Source: an uncultured Clostridia bacterium
GTDB lineage: Bacteria; Bacillota; Clostridia; Lachnospirales; CAG-274
Length of the DNA stretch: 52,216 bases
Reading direction: 5' to 3'
Assembly (NCBI GenBank): GCA_947624015.1
Contig: CANQIA010000014.1
Span: forward strand, 1-52,216
The notes under the pieces were generated by a model, which saw only the letters and a program-made list of their open reading frames with translations, searched no databases and was not told the origin of the DNA. How positions within the stretch are numbered: the first letter of the stretch is position 1; every line of letters starts with the position of its first letter. The position numbers were made by a program, and so were the translations under genes. Shown here piece after piece: positions 44,486 through 52,216 of this stretch.

Positions 44486-46399
44486 ATGAAATACGGATTT
44501 ATAAGAACTGCGGCGGCAACACCCGATATAAAAGTGGCTGACTGCGACTTTAACGGCAGCAGCATTATACAAACCATTAAAAAGGCTGCGGAAAATAATA
44601 CCGAGATAATAGTATTCCCCGAACTGTGTATAACGGGCTATACTTGTGGCGATCTTTTCAATCAAAGGACACTTCTGAGTTCAGCTTTGGATACTCTTGA
44701 AAGGATAAAAAAGGATACCGCAGATATAAATATCATATCTGTTATAGGTCTGCCCTATGAATACTGCTCCGATCTGTACAACTGCGCCGCCGTGCTGTAT
44801 AAAGGAAGCATATTGGCTCTTGTTCCCAAGTCCGTTCTTCCCAACTACAACGAGTTTTATGAAATGCGCTGGTTCAGAGAGGCATTTAAGGATACGAAGG
44901 TCATAGAGCTTTTAGGCGAGAAGGTGTACTTCGGCACCGACATAATAATAAGGTCTGTCAATATGCCGGAGCTAAGCTTAGCCGTTGAGATATGCGAGGA
45001 TCTCTGGAGCGTTATACCTCCTTCCTCAAGGCATGCAACGGCAGGAGCAAATATTATTGCAAATCCCTCTGCGGGAAATGAGATAACGGGAAAATCCATT
45101 TACAGAAGATCTCTTGTAGAAAATCAGTCCGCAAGAGCCATATGCGCCTATATATATGCCTGTGCAGGCTACGGAGAAAGCACTACGGATGTTGTATACT
45201 CAGGACATAATATCATAAGCGAGAACGGTATTACCCTCAGCGAATCCCAAAGATTTACAAATTCCACAGTATATGCGGATATAGATGTTTACCGTCTTTC
45301 CTCGGAAAGGCAAAGGAATTCCTCATTCAGGAGCGATAATGCCGACTACACCCTTGTGGAAATAGATATTGCCGAAAACCAAGGCGATATAAACAGATAT
45401 ATAGATCCTGCGCCCTTTGTACCCAATGATATCAAAAAGAGGGAAAAGCGCTGTGAGGAAATAATGAATATACAGGCTGTGGGTCTGAGGAAACGAATAG
45501 AGCATATAGGCTGTAAAAATGTCGTAATAGGCATAAGCGGAGGTCTGGACTCCACACAGGCGCTTATTGTATGCGCAAGAGCCTTTGATATGGCAGGTCT
45601 TGACAGAAAGGGCATAATAGCGGTAACCATGCCCTGCTTCGGCACTACGGACAGGACATACAACAATGCGGTAGAGCTTACAAAAGCACTGGGAGCAGAG
45701 CTGAAGGAGATAAATATAAAACCTGCTGTACTTCAGCATTTCAAGGATATAGGTCATGATGAGAATGTAAAGGATCTTACCTATGAGAACTCCCAGGCAA
45801 GAGAAAGAACAATGATACTTATGGATATGGCGTCTAAGTACAACGGTTTTGTTGTAGGCACAGGGGATCTGAGCGAGCTTGCCCTTGGCTGGGCAACTTA
45901 CAACGGCGACCATATGAGCATGTACGGAGTAAACTGCTCTATACCCAAAACGCTTATTAAATACCTTATACAGTATGAAGCGGACACCACAAAGGACAAA
46001 AAGCTCAGAGCCATACTTAAGGATATACTGGATACGCCCGTATCTCCCGAGCTTCTGCCTCCCGATAAAGAGGGAAACATTGCCCAGATAACGGAAGATG
46101 TTGTGGGACCCTATGAGCTTCACGACTTTTTCCTATACAATATGATGCGTCTTGGCTTCGAACCCGACAAAATATATTATATTGCAAAGATAGCGTTTAA
46201 AGATAAGTACGACGATAAGGTCATATACAAATGGCTGAGAAATTTCTATTGGCGATTTTTCACTCAGCAGTTCAAGAGAAGCTGTATACCAGACGGACCC
46301 AAGGTAGGCTCCGTAAGCCTAAGCCCAAGAGGAGACTGGCGTATGCCAAGCGACGCTGTTGTGAAAGTATGGATGGATAAGCTGGATAAGGCAGAATAA
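44486..46399 (+). CDS. nadE: Glutamine-dependent NAD+ synthase NadE
   Basis: 637 residues, the two-domain form. The N-terminal nitrilase-type amidohydrolase has the catalytic triad Glu46 (FPELC), Lys115 (VPKSVLPNYNEFYE) and Cys170 (EICEDLW). It makes ammonia from glutamine. The C-terminal synthetase has the PP-loop SGGLDSTQ (about 354-361), GTGDLSELALGW (about 464-475) and a C-terminal block around KVGSVSLSPRGDWRMPSD. It amidates deamido-NAD+ with ATP. AAAGGAG lies six bases before the ATG. Last gene of the operon, followed by a strong terminator. Confidence 0.97.
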   Translation: MKYGFIRTAAATPDIKVADCDFNGSSIIQTIKKAAENNTEIIVFPELCITGYTCGDLFNQRTLLSSALDTLERIKKDTADINIISVIGLPYEYCSDLYNCAAVLYKGSILALVPKSVLPNYNEFYEMRWFREAFKDTKVIELLGEKVYFGTDIIIRSVNMPELSLAVEICEDLWSVIPPSSRHATAGANIIANPSAGNEITGKSIYRRSLVENQSARAICAYIYACAGYGESTTDVVYSGHNIISENGITLSESQRFTNSTVYADIDVYRLSSERQRNSSFRSDNADYTLVEIDIAENQGDINRYIDPAPFVPNDIKKREKRCEEIMNIQAVGLRKRIEHIGCKNVVIGISGGLDSTQALIVCARAFDMAGLDRKGIIAVTMPCFGTTDRTYNNAVELTKALGAELKEINIKPAVLQHFKDIGHDENVKDLTYENSQARERTMILMDMASKYNGFVVGTGDLSELALGWATYNGDHMSMYGVNCSIPKTLIKYLIQYEADTTKDKKLRAILKDILDTPVSPELLPPDKEGNIAQITEDVVGPYELHDFFLYNMMRLGFEPDKIYYIAKIAFKDKYDDKVIYKWLRNFYWRFFTQQFKRSCIPDGPKVGSVSLSPRGDWRMPSDAVVKVWMDKLDKAE

Positions 46400-46407
46400 A
46401 TATAAAT

Positions 46408-46461
46408 AGCTGTCCCATTATGATCTGTGATAAAAATGGATCTTAATGGGACAGCTTTGTT
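46408..46461 (+). terminator. Terminator after nadE
   Basis: AGCTGTCCCATTA (46408-46420) pairs with TAATGGGACAGCT (46444-46456), with an inner GATC/GATC pair, then TTGTTTGG. The U tract is short, but the stem is perfect for 13 bp. Confidence 0.8.
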
Positions 46462-46491
46462 TGGTTTAGGGATTTTGGGTTATGCGAGTAT

Positions 46492-46773
46492 CGACCCTTC
46501 AGTCAGGCACGTTCAAAAATATCTTATTCTGAAATTTTTGACGTGCCTGCCAGCTCCCCTTATCTGAAGGGGAGCTTTGGTTTACGCTTTACAAAGGCTT
46601 TAATAATGTTGTAAAACTAAATTTATCACTAACTAAGAAATGAGAAAAGCGTAATACTAAGCTTCCCCTTCAGATAAGATTCAGCACTTTGCCTACGGCA
46701 AAGCCAGCCCCTCCCCACCTCCAGCCTCCCCTGCAAAGGGGAGGGGGACCGCCGTTAGGCGGTGGAAGGGTCG
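46492..46773. repeat. Palindromic repeat island 3
   Basis: Part of a gene-free stretch from 46400 to 47124. Bounded by inverted CGACCCTTC (46492-46500) and GAAGGGTCG (46765-46773). Left unit: a 16-bp stem CAGGCACGT...ACGTGCCTG (46504-46549), then AGCTCCCC-TTATCTGAA-GGGGAGCT. A 14-base inverted copy of CTTATCTGAAGGGG lies at 46665-46678. A small stem CTTTGCC-TAC-GGCAAAG follows at 46687-46703. Right unit, reversed: CCTCCCC-TGCAAA-GGGGAGG, then ACCGCC-GTTA-GGCGGT and GGAAGGGTCG. Same plan as the islands at 17.3 and 26.5 kb. Confidence 0.82.
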
Positions 46774-46807
46774 GGACTGTCAGATACATCTTCTGTGCAA
46801 TGGAAGT

Positions 46808-46857
46808 GGCAGCCCAACCATTTCTGTGAGTTAAAAATACCTTTGCTTTGGGCTGCC
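46808..46857. repeat. 10-bp perfect inverted repeat
   Basis: GGCAGCCCAA (46808-46817) and TTGGGCTGCC (46848-46857) enclose 30 bases. The motif GGCAG...GGGCTGCC resembles the terminator at 46974, so it may be a related or decayed terminator. No gene seen between here and 46973. Confidence 0.6.
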
Positions 46858-46973
46858 GATAGGGTCGACTCTACTACGCATAAACAATAAATTTATACTT
46901 ATTTAAAAAATACTCTCTCTACTGATTCTTGACAAAGAAATAAAATACCAACAAAATCATCTAAAATTAAAAC

Positions 46974-47016
46974 AAGCGGCAGTCCGAATTTGTTTTGGGC
47001 TGCCGCTTATTTTGTA
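46974..47016. terminator. Bidirectional terminator downstream of the purine permease
   Basis: AAGCGGCAG (46974-46982) and CTGCCGCTT (47000-47008), with T-rich tails on both strands (TTGTTTTAATTTT on the minus strand). It ends the transport operon on the minus strand. The stretch 47017-47124 holds only a GCCGATC / GATCGGC pair and no gene. Confidence 0.75.
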
Positions 47017-47124
47017 TAACGATGGTAAATCTGCCTCTAGCCGATCATGTAACGGCGGAAAGCCTTGCACCGTCCAAGATCGGCGCAGTCCCAAGTATAA
47101 CAAACAAAAAGCATTGCCGTTTTT

Positions 47125-48528
47125 TTAATGGGTCACAAGGAACATGAGGGCAAAGAGCGTTGCTATTACCCATGTTCCTGCCTTTACGTTCCTTGCCTTT
47201 CCGATAAACACGCTGATAAGCACATGAGAAATCACGCCGAAGGCAATGCCGTAAGAAATATTGTAGGTCATAGGCATCATCGCCAAGGTCAGAAACGCCG
47301 GTACTGCATCCTCAGTTTTAAGCCAGTCTATACTTCTGGCGCAGTTCATCATCATGATCCCTACATATATGAGCGCCGCCGCTGTTGCGCATCCCGGTAC
47401 AAGCATTGCGATCGGGCTTAGAAACATGCTGACAAAAAACAGCGCTCCCGTTACCATGGCAGCCATACCTGTCCTTCCGCCCTCCGCAATGCCTGTGGAG
47501 GCCTCCACATAAGAGCTTACCGTAGATGTGCCGCAGACTGCGCCGCACACAGTAGCTATGGCGTCCGCAAGCATTGCCTTATCCAGGTTGGGTACTTCTC
47601 CCTCTTCGGTCAGGATATTTCCTCTGGCGCAGGCTCCGTACAAGGTACCTATAGTATCAAACATATCCACCAGACAGAACGCAAGAGCAGTAGTCGCTAT
47701 CAATATAGCAAGCTCCATTCTGCTGTGCTCCGCCAGATATGGCGAAAAATCAAAGCCTTCCGTAAAGACCCTGCCGAATGCCTGAGTGCCAAAGTCCCCA
47801 AATGCCGCAAAGGGGTTAAAATTCAAACCGTCCGCAAAGCCCTCATAAAATCCGGGAACGGTAAAACCAAGAATATAATAAAGTATGGTTCCTCCAAGTA
47901 TGCCCCAGAGCACAGCACCCTTTACCTTCCGACATGTCAGTACCGCTATGGCAATTAAAGCGGAAATCGTAACAAGCATAGGCATAATATCCTTCCATGC
48001 AACATTTCCGGAAAGAAGGTTAAAGGAAGCAAGGCTGACATAAGTGGAGGCATCTGCCACCACTATCCCGGAATCCTTAAGCCCGATAAAGGCAATAAAC
48101 AGTCCGACTCCTGCAGGTATCGACACTCTTACAGCTGTAGGTATCGCCTCAAATATTTTCTTTCGCAGTCCTGTTACCGTAAGCAGTATGAACATAATGC
48201 CGTCAAGCAGAATAAGTACCAAAGCATTGGCATAGCCTAACCCAAAGCCTAAACACACCGTATATACAAAGAAGGCATTTGAACCCATGGCAGACGCCTG
48301 TGCCAAGGGCAGATTTGCCAGAAGCCCTATCAAAATCGTACCTATACATGCGGAAATTGCTGTTGCAATATAGATCGCATTGTAGGACACCCCCAGCTCC
48401 GCAAACATTCCGGAATTGACCATGAGGATATATGCCATAGTCATAAATGTTGTAATTCCTGCCAGAACTTCCGTTTTCATCGTAGAGCCCGATTCCTTTA
48501 TGTGAAATATTTTTTCTGTTGATAACAT
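47125..48528 (-). CDS. AzgA-type purine (adenine/guanine/hypoxanthine) permease
   Basis: 467 residues, about 12 membrane segments. It belongs to the NCS2/AzgA group of proton-coupled nucleobase transporters. Signatures: EVLAGITTFMTMAYILMVN near the N-terminus (key part FMTMAYILMVN), LVDMFDTIGTLYGA (about 292-305), and TSTVSSYVEASTGIAEGGRTG (key part SYVEASTGIAEGGR, about 344-357). The ATG at 48528 is used (AGAGGGG, 11 bases upstream); the frame continues to a TTG at 48555. It is the third gene of the transport operon, 45 bases behind the ABC importer. The exact base transported cannot be told. Confidence 0.92.
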   Translation of the reverse strand: MLSTEKIFHIKESGSTMKTEVLAGITTFMTMAYILMVNSGMFAELGVSYNAIYIATAISACIGTILIGLLANLPLAQASAMGSNAFFVYTVCLGFGLGYANALVLILLDGIMFILLTVTGLRKKIFEAIPTAVRVSIPAGVGLFIAFIGLKDSGIVVADASTYVSLASFNLLSGNVAWKDIMPMLVTISALIAIAVLTCRKVKGAVLWGILGGTILYYILGFTVPGFYEGFADGLNFNPFAAFGDFGTQAFGRVFTEGFDFSPYLAEHSRMELAILIATTALAFCLVDMFDTIGTLYGACARGNILTEEGEVPNLDKAMLADAIATVCGAVCGTSTVSSYVEASTGIAEGGRTGMAAMVTGALFFVSMFLSPIAMLVPGCATAAALIYVGIMMMNCARSIDWLKTEDAVPAFLTLAMMPMTYNISYGIAFGVISHVLISVFIGKARNVKAGTWVIATLFALMFLVTH

Positions 48529-48573
48529 CGCTTTTTGCACCCCTCTCTCTTTCAAAAATCATTCTGTCGTATA

Positions 48574-51312
48574 CTATATTTTTATAACAAGGCTGTTTGC
48601 GCCGTCCCTATGATCGTAACCGAATCCACTGACCGAAGCCTTTACTATCATAACGGAAAGCTCGTCGCCGCTCTCCATAGGATCATAACGCTCTCCGCGC
48701 CATGCAAAACGCATTTCAAGACTGTCCTCCTTCTCCGAATACTCTGCCGAAACTGTGATAGGAAATTCCACTTCCTTTGCCGGAACAAGATTCTGCGCCA
48801 GAATTTCCTCATACACACGGCGAAGATTTTCCACTCGTTTTTTAGACAGCAGATTTCCTTCTCCAAACTGACGTATGCTTTCCGACATACCTATAAAATC
48901 ATAGTCCAAGGAGTCCACGGAAAGTGTAAGGGTCTTCAGCCTTTTTACAAATGCCCGAGTTTTATCCCGTTTCGGGCTGTCAAATATCTCGTCGGGAGTT
49001 CCTTCCTCGTAGATAATACCCTCGTCCATATAAAAGATACGAGTGGAAACATCACGGGCAAACTGCATTTCATGTGTGACTATCATCATGGTAAGCCCTT
49101 CCGATGCAAGCCGCTTCATAACGCTAAGCACCTCTCCTACCATTGTAGGGTCAAGCGCTGATGTGGGTTCATCAAAAAGCACTATCTCGGGATCCATGGC
49201 AAGGGTGCGGGCGATCGCAACCCTCTGTTTTTGTCCTCCCGACAGCTCGTCGGGATAGCTTACTGCCTTCTGCGCCATTCCCACCATGCGCAAAAGCTCC
49301 ATTCCGTACATGAGCGCCTTTTGTCTCGGCACGCCTTTTAACAAGGTGGGCGCAAGTATAACATTTTCAATTACCGTCAGATGCCCAAACAGGTTAAAGG
49401 ACTGGAATACCATGCCCATACGCTGCCTGAGTAAATTAAGGTTCACTTTTTTATCAGAAGTATCCTTTCCAAAAACCTTTATCTCTCCGCTCGTCGGCGT
49501 CTCCAAACGGTTGACGCAGCGCAGCAGCGTGCTTTTTCCTGTGCCGGAGGGTCCGATCACCGTTATGACATCGCCTTTAAAAATTTCTGCGTTGACATCT
49601 CCCAGCGGAGTAACGTTAGGATAGACCTTTTTAAGGTGTGAAATGGCAATGACAGGTTCCTTGCCGCCTGTCACTTCCGTGGTATTTGCTGTTTTACCCT
49701 TTGTCTCAGGCGTTTTTTCGGCGTTCTCGATCATTGCCATGAGCCTATCCGCCCGTTTGCGGCGGGCTTTCGTACCTGTACGCCTTTCGACGATACCCAA
49801 AAGCGAAGTCAGCGCCCATGCCAGTACGAAGTATATAGCCGCCGACGCTATAAGCGGAAAGAATGCCTCAAAGGTTCGGCTGCGTATAAGGTCGGTAGCT
49901 TTCGTAAGATCCTGCACTGCAATATATCCTACCACCGAGGTCATCTTGACCATGGAAATAAACTCGCCCTTATAGACCGGAAGGATATGCTTAAGCGCCT
50001 GCGGGGCAATGATTTTGGTAAATGTTTTTACACGGTTAAAGCCTATTGCCGTGGCTGCCTCCCACTGTCCCCTATCAACGGCGTCTATGCCGGTACGCAT
50101 CATTTCAGACACGTACACCGCAAAATTAATGGAAAACGCCACAATAGAAACAATGATACCGCTAAGCTGCGCCTTTGCAAATACCACATAGAACATAAGC
50201 ATAAGCAGTACAAGTACGGGTATGCCCTGTATCAAACGTATAAATACTGCGGTAATTCGGGAAACTGCCGTAAAACGGCTCCTGCGCAAAAGACACAGAA
50301 CGAAGCCCAGTATTGTGCCGAACAGTGCCGAAAATACGGATATGGCAAAGGTCACCTCAAGACCTGAAAGTATCATTTTCCAACGGCTCTCCTGAATAAA
50401 CGTCTTGTTAAAGCTGTTGTGTAAGCCGTTAAGGAAACTGCCGCCTTCCTGCTGAGAAGCGATCCCAATATCCTCTGCCCGAACAAGAAGTACCGTTCCG
50501 CCTATATAGTGGGGTTCTGTAAGGTCAATGCTCTCCCTGCGTTCCTCCGTTATACTTATGGAGCCTGAAACAATATCGGCACGTCCGCTTGCAAGCATGG
50601 GGATAAGCGCATTAAAGGTTCCCTGGGTAATATCAAGCTTCATGCCAAGCTCCTTTGCTATCAAAGAAACCAGCTCCACCTCAAGTCCAAGGGACTGACC
50701 GTTTCCGCCAACATAGCTCATAGGCTCAAGAGTGGAATCGTGAACATATCTAAGGGTACCGTTGGGCGCATCATAAGATCCTATGTCTATTGTCTTTTTG
50801 CTCTCGTCTGCACCAAGCCATTTTTCACGAAGCGCCTGCAGTGTACCGTCCTCTTCATATTTTTCGATAATAGCGTTTACCTGCTCCGTAAGAGGGCTGT
50901 TCTTCTGAAGTCCAAGTCCGTAGCTGTCAGGCGCTATCGTTTCGGGGAATATTGCAAACTCCGGCTGACGCGCCATAGCAAGCTCGGCTATAGGCATATC
51001 CGTTATGAGTGCATCAAGTGTTCCCGTACTCAGCGCCAGCAGTTGTGAAGAAAAATCATCATAATATTGGTGTATCGTACCGTCCACAACTCCGTCAAGA
51101 AGCTGGTCTTGAATCGTTCCGGTTATCATTCCCACCTTTTTGCCTGAAAAATCCTGAAGACTCTTATAAATCGGACCGTCGGAGCTTTCCGCAGCAGCCG
51201 CATCGATACCGTTTATCGCCTCGTTTTTACCGCCGCTTTCCGCGCAGCCCCCAAGAAACAGACATATAATAATAATTGTCAAAAACCGATAAATACAGAA
51301 CTTCTTATTCAT
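48574..51312 (-). CDS. Single-chain ABC amino-acid importer with permuted binding domain and HATPase-like tail
   Basis: 912 residues from the ATG at 51312 (AAAGGGG eight bases upstream). Lipoprotein signal with lipobox LGGC (Cys23). Residues 47-170 look like the second lobe and chain end of a family 3 solute-binding protein ([12 protein letters not shown] ... LREKWLG). Residues 180-282 look like its first lobe ([15 protein letters not shown] ... [17 protein letters not shown]). So the lobes are in swapped order. The permease (about 310-515) has the EAA-type loop with [13 protein letters not shown]. The ATPase (about 552-795) is complete: GPSGTGKST (587-595), LSGGQ (690-694), VLFDEP (711-716) and VTHE (745-748). 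The last 115 residues resemble a HATPase/anti-sigma fold. It would import polar amino acids. All parts are in one frame. Confidence 0.88.
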   Translation of the reverse strand: MNKKFCIYRFLTIIIICLFLGGCAESGGKNEAINGIDAAAAESSDGPIYKSLQDFSGKKVGMITGTIQDQLLDGVVDGTIHQYYDDFSSQLLALSTGTLDALITDMPIAELAMARQPEFAIFPETIAPDSYGLGLQKNSPLTEQVNAIIEKYEEDGTLQALREKWLGADESKKTIDIGSYDAPNGTLRYVHDSTLEPMSYVGGNGQSLGLEVELVSLIAKELGMKLDITQGTFNALIPMLASGRADIVSGSISITEERRESIDLTEPHYIGGTVLLVRAEDIGIASQQEGGSFLNGLHNSFNKTFIQESRWKMILSGLEVTFAISVFSALFGTILGFVLCLLRRSRFTAVSRITAVFIRLIQGIPVLVLLMLMFYVVFAKAQLSGIIVSIVAFSINFAVYVSEMMRTGIDAVDRGQWEAATAIGFNRVKTFTKIIAPQALKHILPVYKGEFISMVKMTSVVGYIAVQDLTKATDLIRSRTFEAFFPLIASAAIYFVLAWALTSLLGIVERRTGTKARRKRADRLMAMIENAEKTPETKGKTANTTEVTGGKEPVIAISHLKKVYPNVTPLGDVNAEIFKGDVITVIGPSGTGKSTLLRCVNRLETPTSGEIKVFGKDTSDKKVNLNLLRQRMGMVFQSFNLFGHLTVIENVILAPTLLKGVPRQKALMYGMELLRMVGMAQKAVSYPDELSGGQKQRVAIARTLAMDPEIVLFDEPTSALDPTMVGEVLSVMKRLASEGLTMMIVTHEMQFARDVSTRIFYMDEGIIYEEGTPDEIFDSPKRDKTRAFVKRLKTLTLSVDSLDYDFIGMSESIRQFGEGNLLSKKRVENLRRVYEEILAQNLVPAKEVEFPITVSAEYSEKEDSLEMRFAWRGERYDPMESGDELSVMIVKASVSGFGYDHRDGANSLVIKI

Positions 51313-51326
51313 TCGTGTCACCCCTT

Positions 51327-52216
51327 TTATTTTTCGAAAATTTTATTGTTTTCCCTCATAACATACCCTTTTCTCAGCTTCTTTTCATTAAGCATTCCGA
51401 CACTCTCCGCCGCAAGGGCTACCTGGATCTGCAGGCAGGCGACCCCGGCAGAAGTCATAAAAAAGTCGAGTACCGCATTGACTGCCACCGCCAGAGCTAC
51501 CGCTCCGCTCGGAATGCCAAACTGTGCAAACAGAACGGTAAATACGGAAAGCGCACCGCCCGGAATAGGCGGTACCGCCATGGAAAGAAGACCTACAGTC
51601 AAAATCAACATAATGAGGAACTGGGGCGTAACGGTAATGTCATAATACTCAGCCATGCACAGTAACAAAGTAAAAAGACCTACAAAAAAGCCCGGCTTGT
51701 AAAGTACCTGTCCTAAGGGAATGGCAAAATCCGCTATCTTTTTTGGGATGCCGAGTTCCTTTACGCAGGTCTCCAGATTTGTTGAAAGGGCGGCAGCCGA
51801 AGAAGCCGTAGTCAAAGCGATCATATAAGTCGGCAGCATTTTTTTGATCAATAGGATCGGGCTGACCTTCAGGCGCACCGCTGCTGTAAGGATATAAAAC
51901 AATACCAGCAGAAATATCTCCGGTATTGCAATAGCAAACACCTTGAGCAGACTTAAAATTCCGCTGCCGACGTCGGACAGCATAAGGTCGAAAAGGCTTA
52001 AAAACACAAACAAGGGAATGACCTTTCCCAATGCTCTCATAAGAAACTGTACTGCCTCGTTTGCCTGAAGCAAGGTATCCTGCACTGCCGATACACGCTC
52101 GTTCAGAATTAAAAGGGCGGCTCCCATGCATACCCCCAGGAAAACAAGCTGCAGCGCATTTCCGTCAATAAAGGGCGAAACAATATCCGAAGGCACGATT
52201 TCCAGCACCATCTGAT
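51327..52216 (-). CDS. Divergent dicarboxylate/amino acid:cation symporter (5' end outside window)
   Basis: At least 296 residues; the frame stays open to the window edge, so the N-terminus is missing. It belongs to the DAACS/SDF family: [11 protein letters not shown] (expected I-P-x-N), [17 protein letters not shown], and [34 protein letters not shown], which is the SSSAALPVTL region. Usual transport-site motifs are altered: NMDGT is replaced by LYKPG, and the final D..RT..NVTGD reads D.FMTSAGVA. So cation coupling or substrate probably differs from classical glutamate or C4-dicarboxylate carriers. It ends 14 bases before the ABC importer and appears to be the first gene of the operon seen here. 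Confidence 0.8.
   Translation of the reverse strand, partial: QMVLEIVPSDIVSPFIDGNALQLVFLGVCMGAALLILNERVSAVQDTLLQANEAVQFLMRALGKVIPLFVFLSLFDLMLSDVGSGILSLLKVFAIAIPEIFLLVLFYILTAAVRLKVSPILLIKKMLPTYMIALTTASSAAALSTNLETCVKELGIPKKIADFAIPLGQVLYKPGFFVGLFTLLLCMAEYYDITVTPQFLIMLILTVGLLSMAVPPIPGGALSVFTVLFAQFGIPSGAVALAVAVNAVLDFFMTSAGVACLQIQVALAAESVGMLNEKKLRKGYVMRENNKIFEK

Noticed and set aside
47017..47124. Possible small RNA with GCCGATC / GATCGGC pairing
   Set aside because: The arms are seven bases with a 31-base loop and there is no promoter I can support.

Overview
The window looks like chromosomal DNA of a low-GC Gram-positive anaerobe of the class Clostridia. The evidence is purine-rich AGGAGG ribosome binding sites, many sigma-A promoters with 17-bp spacers, intrinsic terminators, an NfnAB-type NAD(P)H:ferredoxin oxidoreductase, and a spoIIE gene with a textbook Spo0A-type promoter. 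Two very large secreted pectin-active proteins (a PL9 pectate lyase and a CE8 pectin methylesterase plus CE12 acetylesterase) point to a gut or plant-fibre pectin degrader. Monoglobus-like organisms come to mind, but that is an inference and no database was searched.

Layout. 1-7.1 kb: rpoC (3' end beyond the window) and rpoB on the minus strand, with a structured leader and a promoter directly in front of rpoB. 7.1-9.4 kb: a GNAT acetyltransferase and, divergently, a two-gene ABC-2 type exporter whose ATPase has degenerate motifs. 9.5-11.7 kb: nfnA-nfnB. 12-13.6 kb: a PEGA-repeat membrane-anchored protein and a YkvA-like protein. 13.7-17.2 kb: the iscR-iscS-iscU-mnmA operon plus a small gene, with two IscR-like operators flanking its promoter. 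17.6-21.5 kb: the PL9 pectate lyase. 21.6-26.4 kb: the late cobalamin operon cobS-cobU(short)-cobC-cbiB-cobQ/cbiC fusion. 26.9-32.7 kb: the CE8-dockerin-CE12 protein with a long structured leader. 33-35.7 kb: a propeller-like protein, thiE and a zinc-ribbon membrane protein. 35.7-41.3 kb: an M29 aminopeptidase, an ECF transporter S component, hpt, tilS and spoIIE, of which spoIIE-tilS-hpt is an old conserved Firmicutes order. 41.4-46.4 kb: the five-gene operon rluA-like, a 46-residue lipoprotein, hflX, ddl, nadE. 47.1-52.2 kb: a probable three-gene transport operon made of a divergent dicarboxylate/amino-acid symporter (cut by the window end), a one-polypeptide ABC amino-acid importer, and an AzgA-type purine permease.

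What stands out. The 912-residue ABC importer carries a solute-binding domain whose two lobes appear in swapped order, then the permease, the ATPase and a C-terminal domain resembling HATPase/anti-sigma folds. Three intergenic islands (17.3, 26.5 and 46.5 kb) hold copies of one palindromic repeat family whose flanks are constant while the stem sequences change and pairing is kept. Other points are the CobQ-CbiC fusion, the short CobU, the internal dockerin-like module, the degenerate ABC ATPase, and several leader RNAs with no family I can name.

No rRNA, tRNA, CRISPR array, insertion sequence or prophage was seen. Cobalamin and TPP riboswitches were looked for in front of cobS and thiE and not found.
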